A DNA stretch of 23,351 nucleotides from Nitrospira sp. UBA5699. Its GTDB lineage: Bacteria > Nitrospirota > Nitrospiria > Nitrospirales > Nitrospiraceae. A program made the position numbers and the translations under genes. Within the stretch, counting starts at the first letter, position 1. The number at the start of each line of letters is the position of its first letter. The notes under the pieces were generated by a model. It did not search any database, had not been told where the DNA came from, and worked only from the letters and a program-made list of their open reading frames with translations. The stretch lies in the NCBI GenBank assembly GCA_002420105.1, contig DIHJ01000036.1, positions 5,700-29,050 of the forward strand, given 5' to 3'. Below are positions 7,221 through 14,812 of the stretch, piece after piece.

Positions 7221-7556
7221 TTAGTGCCCGCCGGAAGTGGAGTCGGCTGCGGGCTTGTCGGCCGGGGCGGCCGGTGCCGGTTGAGAGGTTTCTTTTTTCT
7301 TGAGATCGATCACGGTGGACGAGAACGTCTTTTCTTTCGCGAGGATCGCCAGACTCAACGACGTCACCATGAACACCGCCGCCACCACCACGGTGAATTT
7401 GCTCAGGAAATTGGCCGGGCCGCGGCTGCCGAACACGGTCTGGCTCGATCCGCCGAAGGCGGCGCCGATTTCCGCTCCCTTGCCGGATTGCAGCAGAATG
7501 GCTCCGATCATGAGGAAGCAGGCGATGATGTGAACGATGATGACAAGCGTGTGCAT
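7221..7556 (-). CDS. secG: Preprotein translocase subunit SecG
   Basis: 111 aa. A small inner-membrane subunit of SecYEG that assists protein export. Two hydrophobic segments (about 3-22 and 53-73) flank the conserved cytoplasmic loop with LLQSGKGAEIGAAFGG and the FGSRGPANFLSK segment, which is diagnostic. The C-terminal tail (about 80-111) is hydrophilic, rich in Lys, Ala and Pro, and longer than minimal SecG. The frame is open further upstream, but the true N-terminus is MHTLVIIVHI; the extension overlaps tpiA. It starts 10 nt after the tpiA stop, so it is the last gene of the glycolytic operon, an association common in bacteria. Confidence 0.96.
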   Translation of the reverse strand: MHTLVIIVHIIACFLMIGAILLQSGKGAEIGAAFGGSSQTVFGSRGPANFLSKFTVVVAAVFMVTSLSLAILAKEKTFSSTVIDLKKKETSQPAPAAPADKPAADSTSGGH

Positions 7557-7566
7557 GAGACTCCAA

Positions 7567-8340
7567 TCAGTGAAGGCGTTGTTTCCAGGCTGCGGCGACG
7601 ATTGTAGCAAAGGATTCCGTCTGCAGACAAGCCCCGCCGACAAGCGCGCCGTCGATGCCGTCCGCCGTAATGAGCGATTCGGCATTCTGAGGCGTCACAC
7701 TGCCCCCGTACAGGATCCTCACGGCGGAGGCCGTGTCCTTGTCCCAGCCTTGCGCCAGGCAGCTGCGGATCGAGCGATGCACGGCGACGGCCTGGTCGGT
7801 TGTCGCCGCCCGTCCCGTTCCGATCGCCCAGACCGGTTCATAGGCGAGGGTGACGGTCTCCAGCTCCTTGGCCGTCAGGCCGGCCAAGCCGGCGGCGAGC
7901 TGCCCGGTCACGATCGCCTCCGTGCGACCGGCCTCGCGTTCCGTCAGGGATTCCCCGACGCAGAGGATCGGACGCAGCCCGTGGGTCAAGGCGGCCCGGA
8001 CCTTTTTTTGAATATCGCCGTCCCGTTCGCCGAACAGCGTTCGCCGTTCCGAATGGCCGAGGATGACGAAGGTGCATCCGAGATCGCGCAACATCGGACC
8101 GGAAATTTCTCCCGTGTAGGCCCCGTGCGGTTCCCAGTGAAGATTCTGCGCGGCCAGGGCCATCGCCGGAGCGGGGCCCAATGCCGCGCGGACCGAGGCC
8201 AGCGCGGTGAAGGGAGGCGCGAGCACGATCTCCACTTCCTGCCCGACCGCCAGCGCGCCCAGGAGTTCGCGGACGAACAACGCGGCTTCCGAGGCCGTCT
8301 TGTTCATTTTCCAGTTGCCGACGATGAGAGGTGTGCGCAC
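7567..8340 (-). CDS. tpiA: Triosephosphate isomerase
   Basis: 257 aa, full-length TIM barrel. Interconverts dihydroxyacetone phosphate and glyceraldehyde 3-phosphate. Catalytic residues are present: K11 in GNWKMNK, H96 in ILGHSERR and the base E168 in AYEPVWAIGTG; the phosphate-binding YGGSV lies near 213-217. Third gene of gap-pgk-tpiA-secG, 42 nt after pgk. In an autotroph this operon would mainly serve gluconeogenesis from fixed carbon; that role is inferred from the presumed host. Confidence 0.98.
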   Translation of the reverse strand: MRTPLIVGNWKMNKTASEAALFVRELLGALAVGQEVEIVLAPPFTALASVRAALGPAPAMALAAQNLHWEPHGAYTGEISGPMLRDLGCTFVILGHSERRTLFGERDGDIQKKVRAALTHGLRPILCVGESLTEREAGRTEAIVTGQLAAGLAGLTAKELETVTLAYEPVWAIGTGRAATTDQAVAVHRSIRSCLAQGWDKDTASAVRILYGGSVTPQNAESLITADGIDGALVGGACLQTESFATIVAAAWKQRLH

Positions 8341-8382
8341 GATATCCCGACGCTGCGTGGGTGAGGGGGGACGGCCCGGCCG

Positions 8383-9582
8383 CTAATCCTGCCGCTCGGG
8401 CAGGGCCGTCAGGCCCGGCAGCTGTTTGCCTTCCAGCAACTCCAACGCCGCGCCGCCGCCGGTGGAAATGAAGGAAATGTTTTCCGATTCGCCGGCTCGA
8501 TGCACGGCCATGGCGGTCTCGCCGCCGCCGACGATGGTCAGGGCGTAGGCGTCGGCGATGGCGTGTGCGACCGACAGGGTGCCGCGCGCGTAGGCGTCGA
8601 TTTCAAAGACTCCCATCGGTCCGTTCCAGAGAATGGTCTTGGCGTTCTGGACGGCTTCGGTGAACAGCTTGACGGAGGCCGGTCCGATATCGAGCGCGTA
8701 CCAACCTTTGGGGATTTCCTGAACCGGGACGATTTTCGATTCCGCGCCCGGCTCGCGGCTGGCCGCCACGACGCAGTCGACCGGGAGATAGAACTTAACG
8801 CCGCGCGAGAAGGCGTGATCCTCGATCCCTTTGGCGAAATCCAGCATGTCGTTTTCGACGAGGGAATTGCCGATTTCCAGTCCTTTGGCTTTCAGGAACG
8901 TGAAGGCCATGCCGCCGCCGATGATGACTTTGTCGACGCGTTTGCCGAGATTCTCGATGACGCCGATCTTCCCGGACACTTTGGCCCCGCCGAGAATGGC
9001 GACGAAAGGGCGGACAGGATTCTCCACCGCGCCTTCGAGATACTCGATTTCCTTCTTGAGCAGGAAACCGGCCGCGGCGGCGGGAATGAACTTGGTGATG
9101 CCGACCGTGGAGGCATGGGCGCGGTGCGCCGCGCCGAACGCGTCGTTGATGTAGACGTCGCCGAGAGCCGCGAGGGCTTTGGAGAAGGCCTCGTCGTTCT
9201 TCTCCTCTTCGGGATGGAAGCGGAGATTTTCGAGCAGCATGACGTCGCCGGGCTTCATCTTGGCGACGAGGCCTTCGACGGCCGGGCCGATACAGTCGGG
9301 CGCGAAGATGACGTCCTTCCCGAGGAGGCGCCCCAGGCGTTTGGCGACCGGCGCCAGACTGAATTTGGGATCGAACTTGCCCTTCGGGCGGCCGAGGTGC
9401 GAGCACAGAATGGCTTTGCCGCCGTCGTCGACCACGCGATTGATGGTCGGAAGCGTGGAGCGGATGCGGGTGTCGTCGGTGATCTGCAGCGAATCGTCCA
9501 GCGGGACGTTGAAATCGGCGCGGATGATGACCCGCTTGCCCGAGAGGGTGAGGTCGTCGATCGTTTGCTTGTGCAAATTCAT
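8383..9582 (-). CDS. pgk: Phosphoglycerate kinase
   Basis: 399 aa, full length. Transfers phosphate between 1,3-bisphosphoglycerate and ADP. N-domain substrate motifs RADFNVPLD (21-29) and SHLGRPKG (61-68); central hinge and nucleotide-binding segments including ILGGAKVSGKIGV; C-terminal GGGETAMAV loop, then FISTGGGAALELLEG, all as expected. The start gives a standard N-terminus (MNLHKQTIDDL). A TGAGG-containing sequence lies upstream at moderate spacing. It follows gap by 74 nt and precedes tpiA by 42 nt; I see no separate promoter in either gap. Confidence 0.98.
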   Translation of the reverse strand: MNLHKQTIDDLTLSGKRVIIRADFNVPLDDSLQITDDTRIRSTLPTINRVVDDGGKAILCSHLGRPKGKFDPKFSLAPVAKRLGRLLGKDVIFAPDCIGPAVEGLVAKMKPGDVMLLENLRFHPEEEKNDEAFSKALAALGDVYINDAFGAAHRAHASTVGITKFIPAAAAGFLLKKEIEYLEGAVENPVRPFVAILGGAKVSGKIGVIENLGKRVDKVIIGGGMAFTFLKAKGLEIGNSLVENDMLDFAKGIEDHAFSRGVKFYLPVDCVVAASREPGAESKIVPVQEIPKGWYALDIGPASVKLFTEAVQNAKTILWNGPMGVFEIDAYARGTLSVAHAIADAYALTIVGGGETAMAVHRAGESENISFISTGGGAALELLEGKQLPGLTALPERQD

Positions 9583-9656
9583 CCCTCGCTCCTCACATCG
9601 GGACGTTCAAGACGGCGCGCGCTTTCACACGGTGACGGCGCCGGCGTCGGACCGGC

Positions 9657-10670
9657 CTATCGCCCTTTCGACTTGGCCGCGATCATCTTGATCAGATCGC
9701 GCACCCGGCACGAATACCCCCATTCGTTGTCGTACCAGGCGGTGACTTTCACCAGCCGTTTGTCGATGACGGCGGTCAACGGGGCGTCGAGCGTCGCCGA
9801 ATGCGGGTCGCCCTTCTGATCGATCGAGACGATCGGGTCTTCGGAATAGTGCAGAATGCCCTTCAAGGGGCCGTTTGCCGCCTTGCGGAACGCGTCGTTC
9901 ACGGCGGCGACGTCGCAGTCTTTCTCGGTTTCCACGGTCAGGTCCACCAGCGACACGTTGGGAGTCGGCACGCGGATCGCCAGCCCGTCCATCTTGCCCT
10001 TCAACTGCGGCAGCACGAGGTGCAGCGCCTTGGCCGCCCCGGTGCTGGTCGGGATCATCGACATGCCGGCCGCACGCGCGCGGCGCAGGTCCTTATGCGG
10101 CAGATCGAGCAACTGCTGGTCGTTCGTATAGGAGTGGATCGTCGTCATGACGCCGTGCTTGATGCCGAAGTTTTCCAGCAGCACTTTGGCCACCGGCGCG
10201 AGGCAGTTCGTTGTGCAGGAGGCGTTGGAGATGATCTGATGCGTTTTCGGGTCGTACTTGTCCTCATTGACCCCCAGCACCACGGTGACGTCCGGATCCT
10301 TCGCCGGAGCCGAAATCACGACGTGCTTCGCACCCGCCGAGAGGTGCTTCCCGGCGCCTTCCCGGTCCGTAAAGCGGCCGGTGGATTCGATCACCACGTC
10401 GATGTTCAGGTCTTTCCAGGGAAGTTCCTTGGGGTCCTTGATGGCGAGGACCTTGATGGGTTTGCCGTCGACCAGAATCTGATCGTCCTTGGCCTCGACG
10501 CTTCCCTTCAAGGTGCCGTGAACGGAGTCGTATTTCAAGAGGTATGCGAGGGTTTTGGCATCGGTGAGGTCGTTGATCGCCACAAACTGCAGTTCCGGAT
10601 CGCCCAGCGAGGCGCGCAGGACGTTACGGCCGATCCGGCCAAACCCGTTGATTCCAACTCTGATAGCCAT
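9657..10670 (-). CDS. gap: Glyceraldehyde-3-phosphate dehydrogenase, type I
   Basis: 337 aa. Oxidises glyceraldehyde 3-phosphate to 1,3-bisphosphoglycerate. The N-terminus GINGFGRIGR carries the nucleotide-binding glycine motif. D34 in the AINDL segment favours NAD over NADP by family rule. The catalytic C152 lies in SNASCTTNCLAP and its partner H179 in TTIHSYT; the C-terminal WYDNEWGYS is typical. Start chosen at the ATG giving this N-terminus; the open frame to 10820 is leader DNA. The GGAGG is 12 nt upstream, rather far. First gene of the glycolytic operon, with a strong promoter and a hairpin in its leader. Confidence 0.98.
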   Translation of the reverse strand: MAIRVGINGFGRIGRNVLRASLGDPELQFVAINDLTDAKTLAYLLKYDSVHGTLKGSVEAKDDQILVDGKPIKVLAIKDPKELPWKDLNIDVVIESTGRFTDREGAGKHLSAGAKHVVISAPAKDPDVTVVLGVNEDKYDPKTHQIISNASCTTNCLAPVAKVLLENFGIKHGVMTTIHSYTNDQQLLDLPHKDLRRARAAGMSMIPTSTGAAKALHLVLPQLKGKMDGLAIRVPTPNVSLVDLTVETEKDCDVAAVNDAFRKAANGPLKGILHYSEDPIVSIDQKGDPHSATLDAPLTAVIDKRLVKVTAWYDNEWGYSCRVRDLIKMIAAKSKGR

Positions 10671-10690
10671 GGTACGCGATGTCCTCCAAG

Positions 10691-10716
10691 AAAAAACAAG
10701 CCGGTCACACACCGGC
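10691..10716 (-). terminator. Terminator-like hairpin plus T-tract inside the gap leader
   Basis: Minus-strand GCCGGT-GTGTG-ACCGGC forms a perfect 6-bp GC-rich stem (10700-10716) followed by TTG and six Ts (10691-10696). It lies after the predicted start (about 10724) and before the GGAGG of gap. It has the form of an intrinsic terminator or attenuator; alternatively it is a 5' mRNA-stabilising stem-loop. Confidence 0.5.
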
Positions 10717-10730
10717 CGCAATGAGGGTCG

Positions 10731-10759
10731 ATAGTATCGACGGTCCCAGACCTTGTCAA
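10731..10759 (-). promoter_or_regulatory. Strong sigma-70-type promoter of the gap-pgk-tpiA-secG operon
   Basis: Minus strand: TTGACA (10754-10759), exactly 17 nt spacer, TACTAT (10731-10736). Predicted start near 10724, giving a leader of about 54 nt to the gap ATG. This is the best consensus match in the window. Confidence 0.75.
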
Positions 10760-10854
10760 GTAATACGGAAGGGGGAACCCCGCACCGGCACGGACGTTTC
10801 GAAGCCGCGCTGCCATACATCTACGTAACAGGGCAAATGCGTAACGAGGGTGCC

Positions 10855-10884
10855 TTGCTTCCGCGATCTCCTGTTCGCTAGAGT
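10855..10884 (+). promoter_or_regulatory. Possible promoter of mutS2
   Basis: TTGCTT (10855-10860), 18-nt spacer, TAGAGT (10879-10884), about 37 nt before the mutS2 ATG. A modest match on both hexamers. Confidence 0.35.
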
Positions 10885-10921
10885 CGATCCCGTTTTCCGG
10901 CGGGGGACCGATGAGGGGCAC

Positions 10922-13303
10922 ATGACACTGTTTGAACAAACGACGCAGGTGCTGGAGTGGGGAAGGCTGCTGGAGGTCCTGGCCGCCCATGCCCGCTCGA
11001 CGCCGGGGGCGGCGCGTTCCCGGTCCGTGACGTTGACCGCCGACCTGCAGGAGGCGCGGCGGCTGCAGCAGGAGACCACGGAGATGGGTCTGCTGCACGA
11101 GCGCGCCGATCCGATGCCGACGCTCTCGTTCCCCGACGTGCGGGAGGCTCTGGCGCGGGCCGGCAAAGGCGCCGTCCTGGAGACGCACGAACTCCGCGAC
11201 ATCGCCCTGGTGCTGAGCCTGTGGGAGGACGTGCACCGCTACCTCGGCCGGCATGCGCTCGATGCCCCGGCCGTGGCCGCCGCCGCGGAGGCGTTGCGGT
11301 CGGGCGGCGAGCTTCGGGGGATCAGGCAGGCGCTGGAGGCGTCGATTCAGCCGGATGGAGCCGTCAAGGAGTCCGCCACGCCGGAGTTGCGCCGGTTGAC
11401 GCACCATGCCAACGACCTCAAGCAGCAGATGCGCCGCCAGCTCGAGCAGATTCTGCATTCACGCCGGTATGCCGACTCGCTGCAGGAACAGTATTTCGCC
11501 CAGCGGGAAGGCCGTTACGTCGTGCCGATCAAGATCGAAATGCAGGGACGGGTGCCCGGCATCGTTCACGACGTCTCCGCCAGCGGCGCGACCGTGTTCC
11601 TGGAGCCGCGGGAACTCGTGGATCTGAACAATGCGATCAAGGTGGCCGATCTGGAGATCGAGCGGGAGGTGCGCAGGATTCTCCGTGAACTGTCCGGCCT
11701 CGCGGCGGCGAAGAGCCATGTGATCGCCGCCGGCGTCGAGGCGCTGGCCGACCTCGATTGCATCTCGGCGCGGGCATCGTTCGGGCGGCAACTGCGCGCC
11801 TGTCCGGTCGCCTTGAACGATCACGGGCGCGTGCGGTTGACGCAGGCGCGACATCCGCTCCTCGTGCTTCAAAAGGAGCAGGTGGTGGCCAACGACATCC
11901 GTCTCGATGACGACGTGCAGGTCCTGGTCATTTCCGGGCCCAATACCGGGGGGAAGACCGTCACGCTGAAGATCGTCGGTCTGTTCGGGCTGATGGTCAG
12001 GGCCGGCTTGCCGTTGCCCTGCGAGCCGGATTCCGAGATGGCGGTCTTTTCCGACATCTATGCCGATATCGGCGATGCGCAGGACCTGGCCCGGGATCTG
12101 TCCAGCTTTTCCGCGCACATGACCCAGATGATTCAATTGCTGAAGGATACGCAAGGCGGGCGGCGGGCGCTGGTGCTGCTCGACGAACCGGTCACATCGA
12201 CGGATCCGACGGAGGGAGCGGCGCTGGCCGAAGCGTTGCTCTGCCGCCTGGCTGATTTGGGCATGAAGGTGATCGCGACGACGCATTACCGGTCGCTGAA
12301 GGCCCTGGCGCAGACGAGGCCGGGGTTCGCCAATGCCAGCGTGGAATTCGATGTGGCGACGCTCTCGCCGACGTATCGGCTGTTCATGGGCGTGCCGGGG
12401 GGATCGTCGGCCATCGAAATCGCGGGGCGCTTGGGGATGGAGCCGGGTCTGCTCGACGACGCCCGGCGGAAGCTGGAAAAAGAGGACCGCGTGTTGGAGC
12501 GGATGCTGGAGGATTTGCACGCCAAGCAGCGTCAGCTGACGGACGATCTGGCGCGGGCTGTTGCGGCCAGGACGGAGGCCGAAGCGGCGGCCGTGCGTGC
12601 CAAGGAGCAACTGGCGTTGCTCGAAGCGACCGAGCGCGAGGAGCGGAAGGGCATCAAGAAGAAGCTGCAGGAACAGTTCAGCCGCGCCCGCGCCGAGGTC
12701 CAGGCGACGGTCGATGAAGTGAAGCGGGAACAGAAACTGATCAAGGCGAAGGAGGCCAAACAGCGGCTGGTCGAACTGGAAGCCAAGACCAGGGCGGAAT
12801 TGACTCCGGCCGGCCGGCCGGTCCCGCTCGATCAGCTGGGGGTCGGCGATCAGGTCGAAATCGGCGGGCTCGGCATGACGGGGACGCTCCTGGAATCCCC
12901 GCAGGGGAAAAAGCGCGTGCGTGTCAGGGTGAGCGAAGGCGAACTGCTGGCGACCGTGGCCAACCTGACCGGATTGGCCGGGGAGGCGGATGCGCCGCCG
13001 CCGGCGGGCCGGCCGTCTCCGCCGAAGCCGTTGGTCGCGGTGCGCCCCTATCATGCCGACGAACAGACCGTCGTCGATGTGCGGGGGAAGGCGGCGGATG
13101 ATGCATTGGATGAAGTGGTCGCCGCGCTCGATCGGGCGACGCTGGCCGGAACGCCGGCGTTGCGGATCATTCACGGCCACGGAACCGGCAAGCTCAAGGC
13201 CTCGCTGCGCGAGTATCTGCGGGAGTCTCCTTATGTAGCGGCTGCCCGCCCCGGCGACCGCGCCGAGGGCGGAGACGGCGTCACGATCGTGACGATGCGG
13301 TAA
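10922..13303 (+). CDS. mutS2: MutS2 family protein with Smr domain
   Basis: 793 aa, full length for MutS2. Acts on recombination intermediates or on stalled, collided ribosomes depending on species; there is no mismatch-recognition domain. Order: MutS core and lever (about 1-330), ABC-type ATPase with Walker A SGPNTGGKT at 338-346, an SSFSAHM signature at 394-400, Walker B ALVLLDE at 416-422 and the H-loop histidine in TTHYRS; a long charged coiled coil at about 510-625; a KOW-like segment; and a C-terminal Smr domain (about 715-793) with VDVRG at 718-722 and the HGHGTG nuclease motif at 751-756. Start chosen for the family N-terminus and a GAGGGG just upstream. Odd: the loop after Walker B reads EPVTSTDP instead of the usual ELGAGTDP, and the signature region is divergent. 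Monocistronic; its end is 6 nt from a convergent gene. Confidence 0.94.
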   Translation: MTLFEQTTQVLEWGRLLEVLAAHARSTPGAARSRSVTLTADLQEARRLQQETTEMGLLHERADPMPTLSFPDVREALARAGKGAVLETHELRDIALVLSLWEDVHRYLGRHALDAPAVAAAAEALRSGGELRGIRQALEASIQPDGAVKESATPELRRLTHHANDLKQQMRRQLEQILHSRRYADSLQEQYFAQREGRYVVPIKIEMQGRVPGIVHDVSASGATVFLEPRELVDLNNAIKVADLEIEREVRRILRELSGLAAAKSHVIAAGVEALADLDCISARASFGRQLRACPVALNDHGRVRLTQARHPLLVLQKEQVVANDIRLDDDVQVLVISGPNTGGKTVTLKIVGLFGLMVRAGLPLPCEPDSEMAVFSDIYADIGDAQDLARDLSSFSAHMTQMIQLLKDTQGGRRALVLLDEPVTSTDPTEGAALAEALLCRLADLGMKVIATTHYRSLKALAQTRPGFANASVEFDVATLSPTYRLFMGVPGGSSAIEIAGRLGMEPGLLDDARRKLEKEDRVLERMLEDLHAKQRQLTDDLARAVAARTEAEAAAVRAKEQLALLEATEREERKGIKKKLQEQFSRARAEVQATVDEVKREQKLIKAKEAKQRLVELEAKTRAELTPAGRPVPLDQLGVGDQVEIGGLGMTGTLLESPQGKKRVRVRVSEGELLATVANLTGLAGEADAPPPAGRPSPPKPLVAVRPYHADEQTVVDVRGKAADDALDEVVAALDRATLAGTPALRIIHGHGTGKLKASLREYLRESPYVAAARPGDRAEGGDGVTIVTMR

Positions 13304-13309
13304 CGTTCC

Positions 13310-14668
13310 CTACTGGATGTGGTACTTCGCCATCCGGTAGCGGAGCGTATTGCGGGTGATCTTCAGCAGACGGCTGGCTTCGGATACGTTGCCGGACGCC
13401 TTCCGAAGCGCTTCCTCCAGCAGTTTCTTTTCCATTTCCTGGAACGAAAGGCCGAAGCCCAGCAGCGACGTCTTTTCGGCCGGAGCATCCGCCGTCGATG
13501 ACTTTCCCGCCCGGAATGTCGGCGGCAGGTGCGCCGGTTGAATGATCTCCTCCTTGCAGGTGATCGTCAGCCCCTCCACGACATTGTGCAGCTCCCGCAC
13601 GTTGCCGGGCCAATCGTGGCGCTGGAGCAGGGCCAGGGCCTCCGGAGCGATGCCCCGAATGCGGCAGCCATGGGACCGGCGCGCGGACTCCAGGAACGAC
13701 AGGAGAACGGGTTCGATGTCGTCCGGTCGCTCGCGAAGCGGCGGAATGCGGAGTTGGTAGACGTTGAGCCGATAGAAGAGGTCGAGCCGGAACCGGCCGG
13801 CTTTGATCTGGGCCGGCAGGTCCTCGTTCGTCGCGGCAATGACGCGAATGTTCACCTTGATGCTGTGGGTGTCGCCGAGAGGATCGACCAGACGGTCTTC
13901 CAGGACCCGCAGCAGCTTCGCTTGGGCGGACAGGCTCATCTCCCCGATTTCGTCCAGAAAGAGCGTTCCGTCCTCGGCCAGTTGGAACCGGCCTGGTTTG
14001 GCCTGCTTGGCATCGGTGAAGGCTCCGCGCTGATAGCCGAAGAGCTCCGATTCGAGCAGGTGCTCGGGAATGCCGGCGCAATTGAGCGCGATGAAGGGGC
14101 CCTTCGAGCGCGCGCTGGCGGCATGAATGGCGTGGGCGAAGAGTTCCTTGCCGGTGCCGCTTTCGCCGGTAATCAGCACGGTGGCGTCGGTGGCGGCGAC
14201 TTCCGCGGCGAGGTGTTTGACGAGCCGCATCTGCGGGGAGACGCTGATGATCTGCTCAAAGCCCCGGGGAAGGTCGGAGACGGGCGGTCCGGCTGCCGTG
14301 CGGATCGCATGAGCGTGAAGGATCGACTCCCGAATCGCGTCGATCCCGATCGGCCGAGGCAGGTAATCGATGGCCCCTTTCCGGACGGCGTCGATCGCGG
14401 CCTTCGCGGAATCCGGCCCTCCGAGCAGGATGACCGGAACGGGCGGGACGGTCCGTCCGGCGCAGCCGAGCACCGGCTCACGCGAAATCTGTCCGCTGCC
14501 GTCGTCGCAGACGACGACCGTCAAGTCGGTGCGTTGCGCCAGGAGTTGAAGGCCCGCGTCCGTCGTGGGCGCGGTCAGCAGGGTGGCGTCGTAGTCCGAG
14601 AGCGCCTGTTCGAGGAGAGGCTTCGTCGAGAGATCGGCTGAGATAAGCGCGACGATTGGAGGATGCAT
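13310..14668 (-). CDS. Sigma-54-dependent transcriptional activator with degenerate receiver domain
   Basis: 452 aa, NtrC-like layout. A receiver-like domain covers 1-125. The AAA+ domain has Walker A GESGTGKE at 168-175, the sigma-54 contact loop GAFTDA at 215-220 (GAFTGA in the classic form), Walker B LFLDEIGE at 236-243, and arginines in FRLDLFYRLNV and PPLRERPDD. A C-terminal Fis-type helix-turn-helix (about 425-447) ends NTLRYRMAKYHI. The receiver lacks the usual pattern: one acidic residue at the N-terminus (D12), CDDGSG at 54-59 in place of a D-x-x-(M)P site, G where Thr/Ser is expected (ILLGGPDS) and R105 in place of the conserved Lys (YLPRP). Phosphorylation control is therefore doubtful. 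A GGAG lies 5 nt before the ATG. No histidine kinase is nearby; targets unknown. Confidence 0.93.
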   Translation of the reverse strand: MHPPIVALISADLSTKPLLEQALSDYDATLLTAPTTDAGLQLLAQRTDLTVVVCDDGSGQISREPVLGCAGRTVPPVPVILLGGPDSAKAAIDAVRKGAIDYLPRPIGIDAIRESILHAHAIRTAAGPPVSDLPRGFEQIISVSPQMRLVKHLAAEVAATDATVLITGESGTGKELFAHAIHAASARSKGPFIALNCAGIPEHLLESELFGYQRGAFTDAKQAKPGRFQLAEDGTLFLDEIGEMSLSAQAKLLRVLEDRLVDPLGDTHSIKVNIRVIAATNEDLPAQIKAGRFRLDLFYRLNVYQLRIPPLRERPDDIEPVLLSFLESARRSHGCRIRGIAPEALALLQRHDWPGNVRELHNVVEGLTITCKEEIIQPAHLPPTFRAGKSSTADAPAEKTSLLGFGLSFQEMEKKLLEEALRKASGNVSEASRLLKITRNTLRYRMAKYHIQ

Positions 14669-14812
14669 AGGAACTCCAATCGGTGAAATGGTCCGTCGCG
14701 AACCGCCCGCCTGTCGCTACCAGCCTACTCCTCTTCGAGCGCAGATGGAAGGGGAGACCGGAGCCTGGAACGGGGGCGCGGGAAGGCGCGAGGACAATGC
14801 GGAATTACCCCG

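Noticed and set aside
11459..13180. 573-codon minus-strand open frame opposite mutS2
   Set aside because: Rich in Arg, Gln, His and Leu with no recognisable domain, and fully antisense to MutS2.
13529..14641. 370-codon plus-strand open frame opposite the sigma-54 activator
   Set aside because: Shadow of a gene with intact AAA+ motifs; no ribosome binding site or domain.
14669..14812. Sigma-54 (-24/-12) promoter before the activator gene
   Set aside because: I looked for GG-N10-GC type elements in this 144-nt gap and found none convincing; only a GGAG ribosome binding site is clear.
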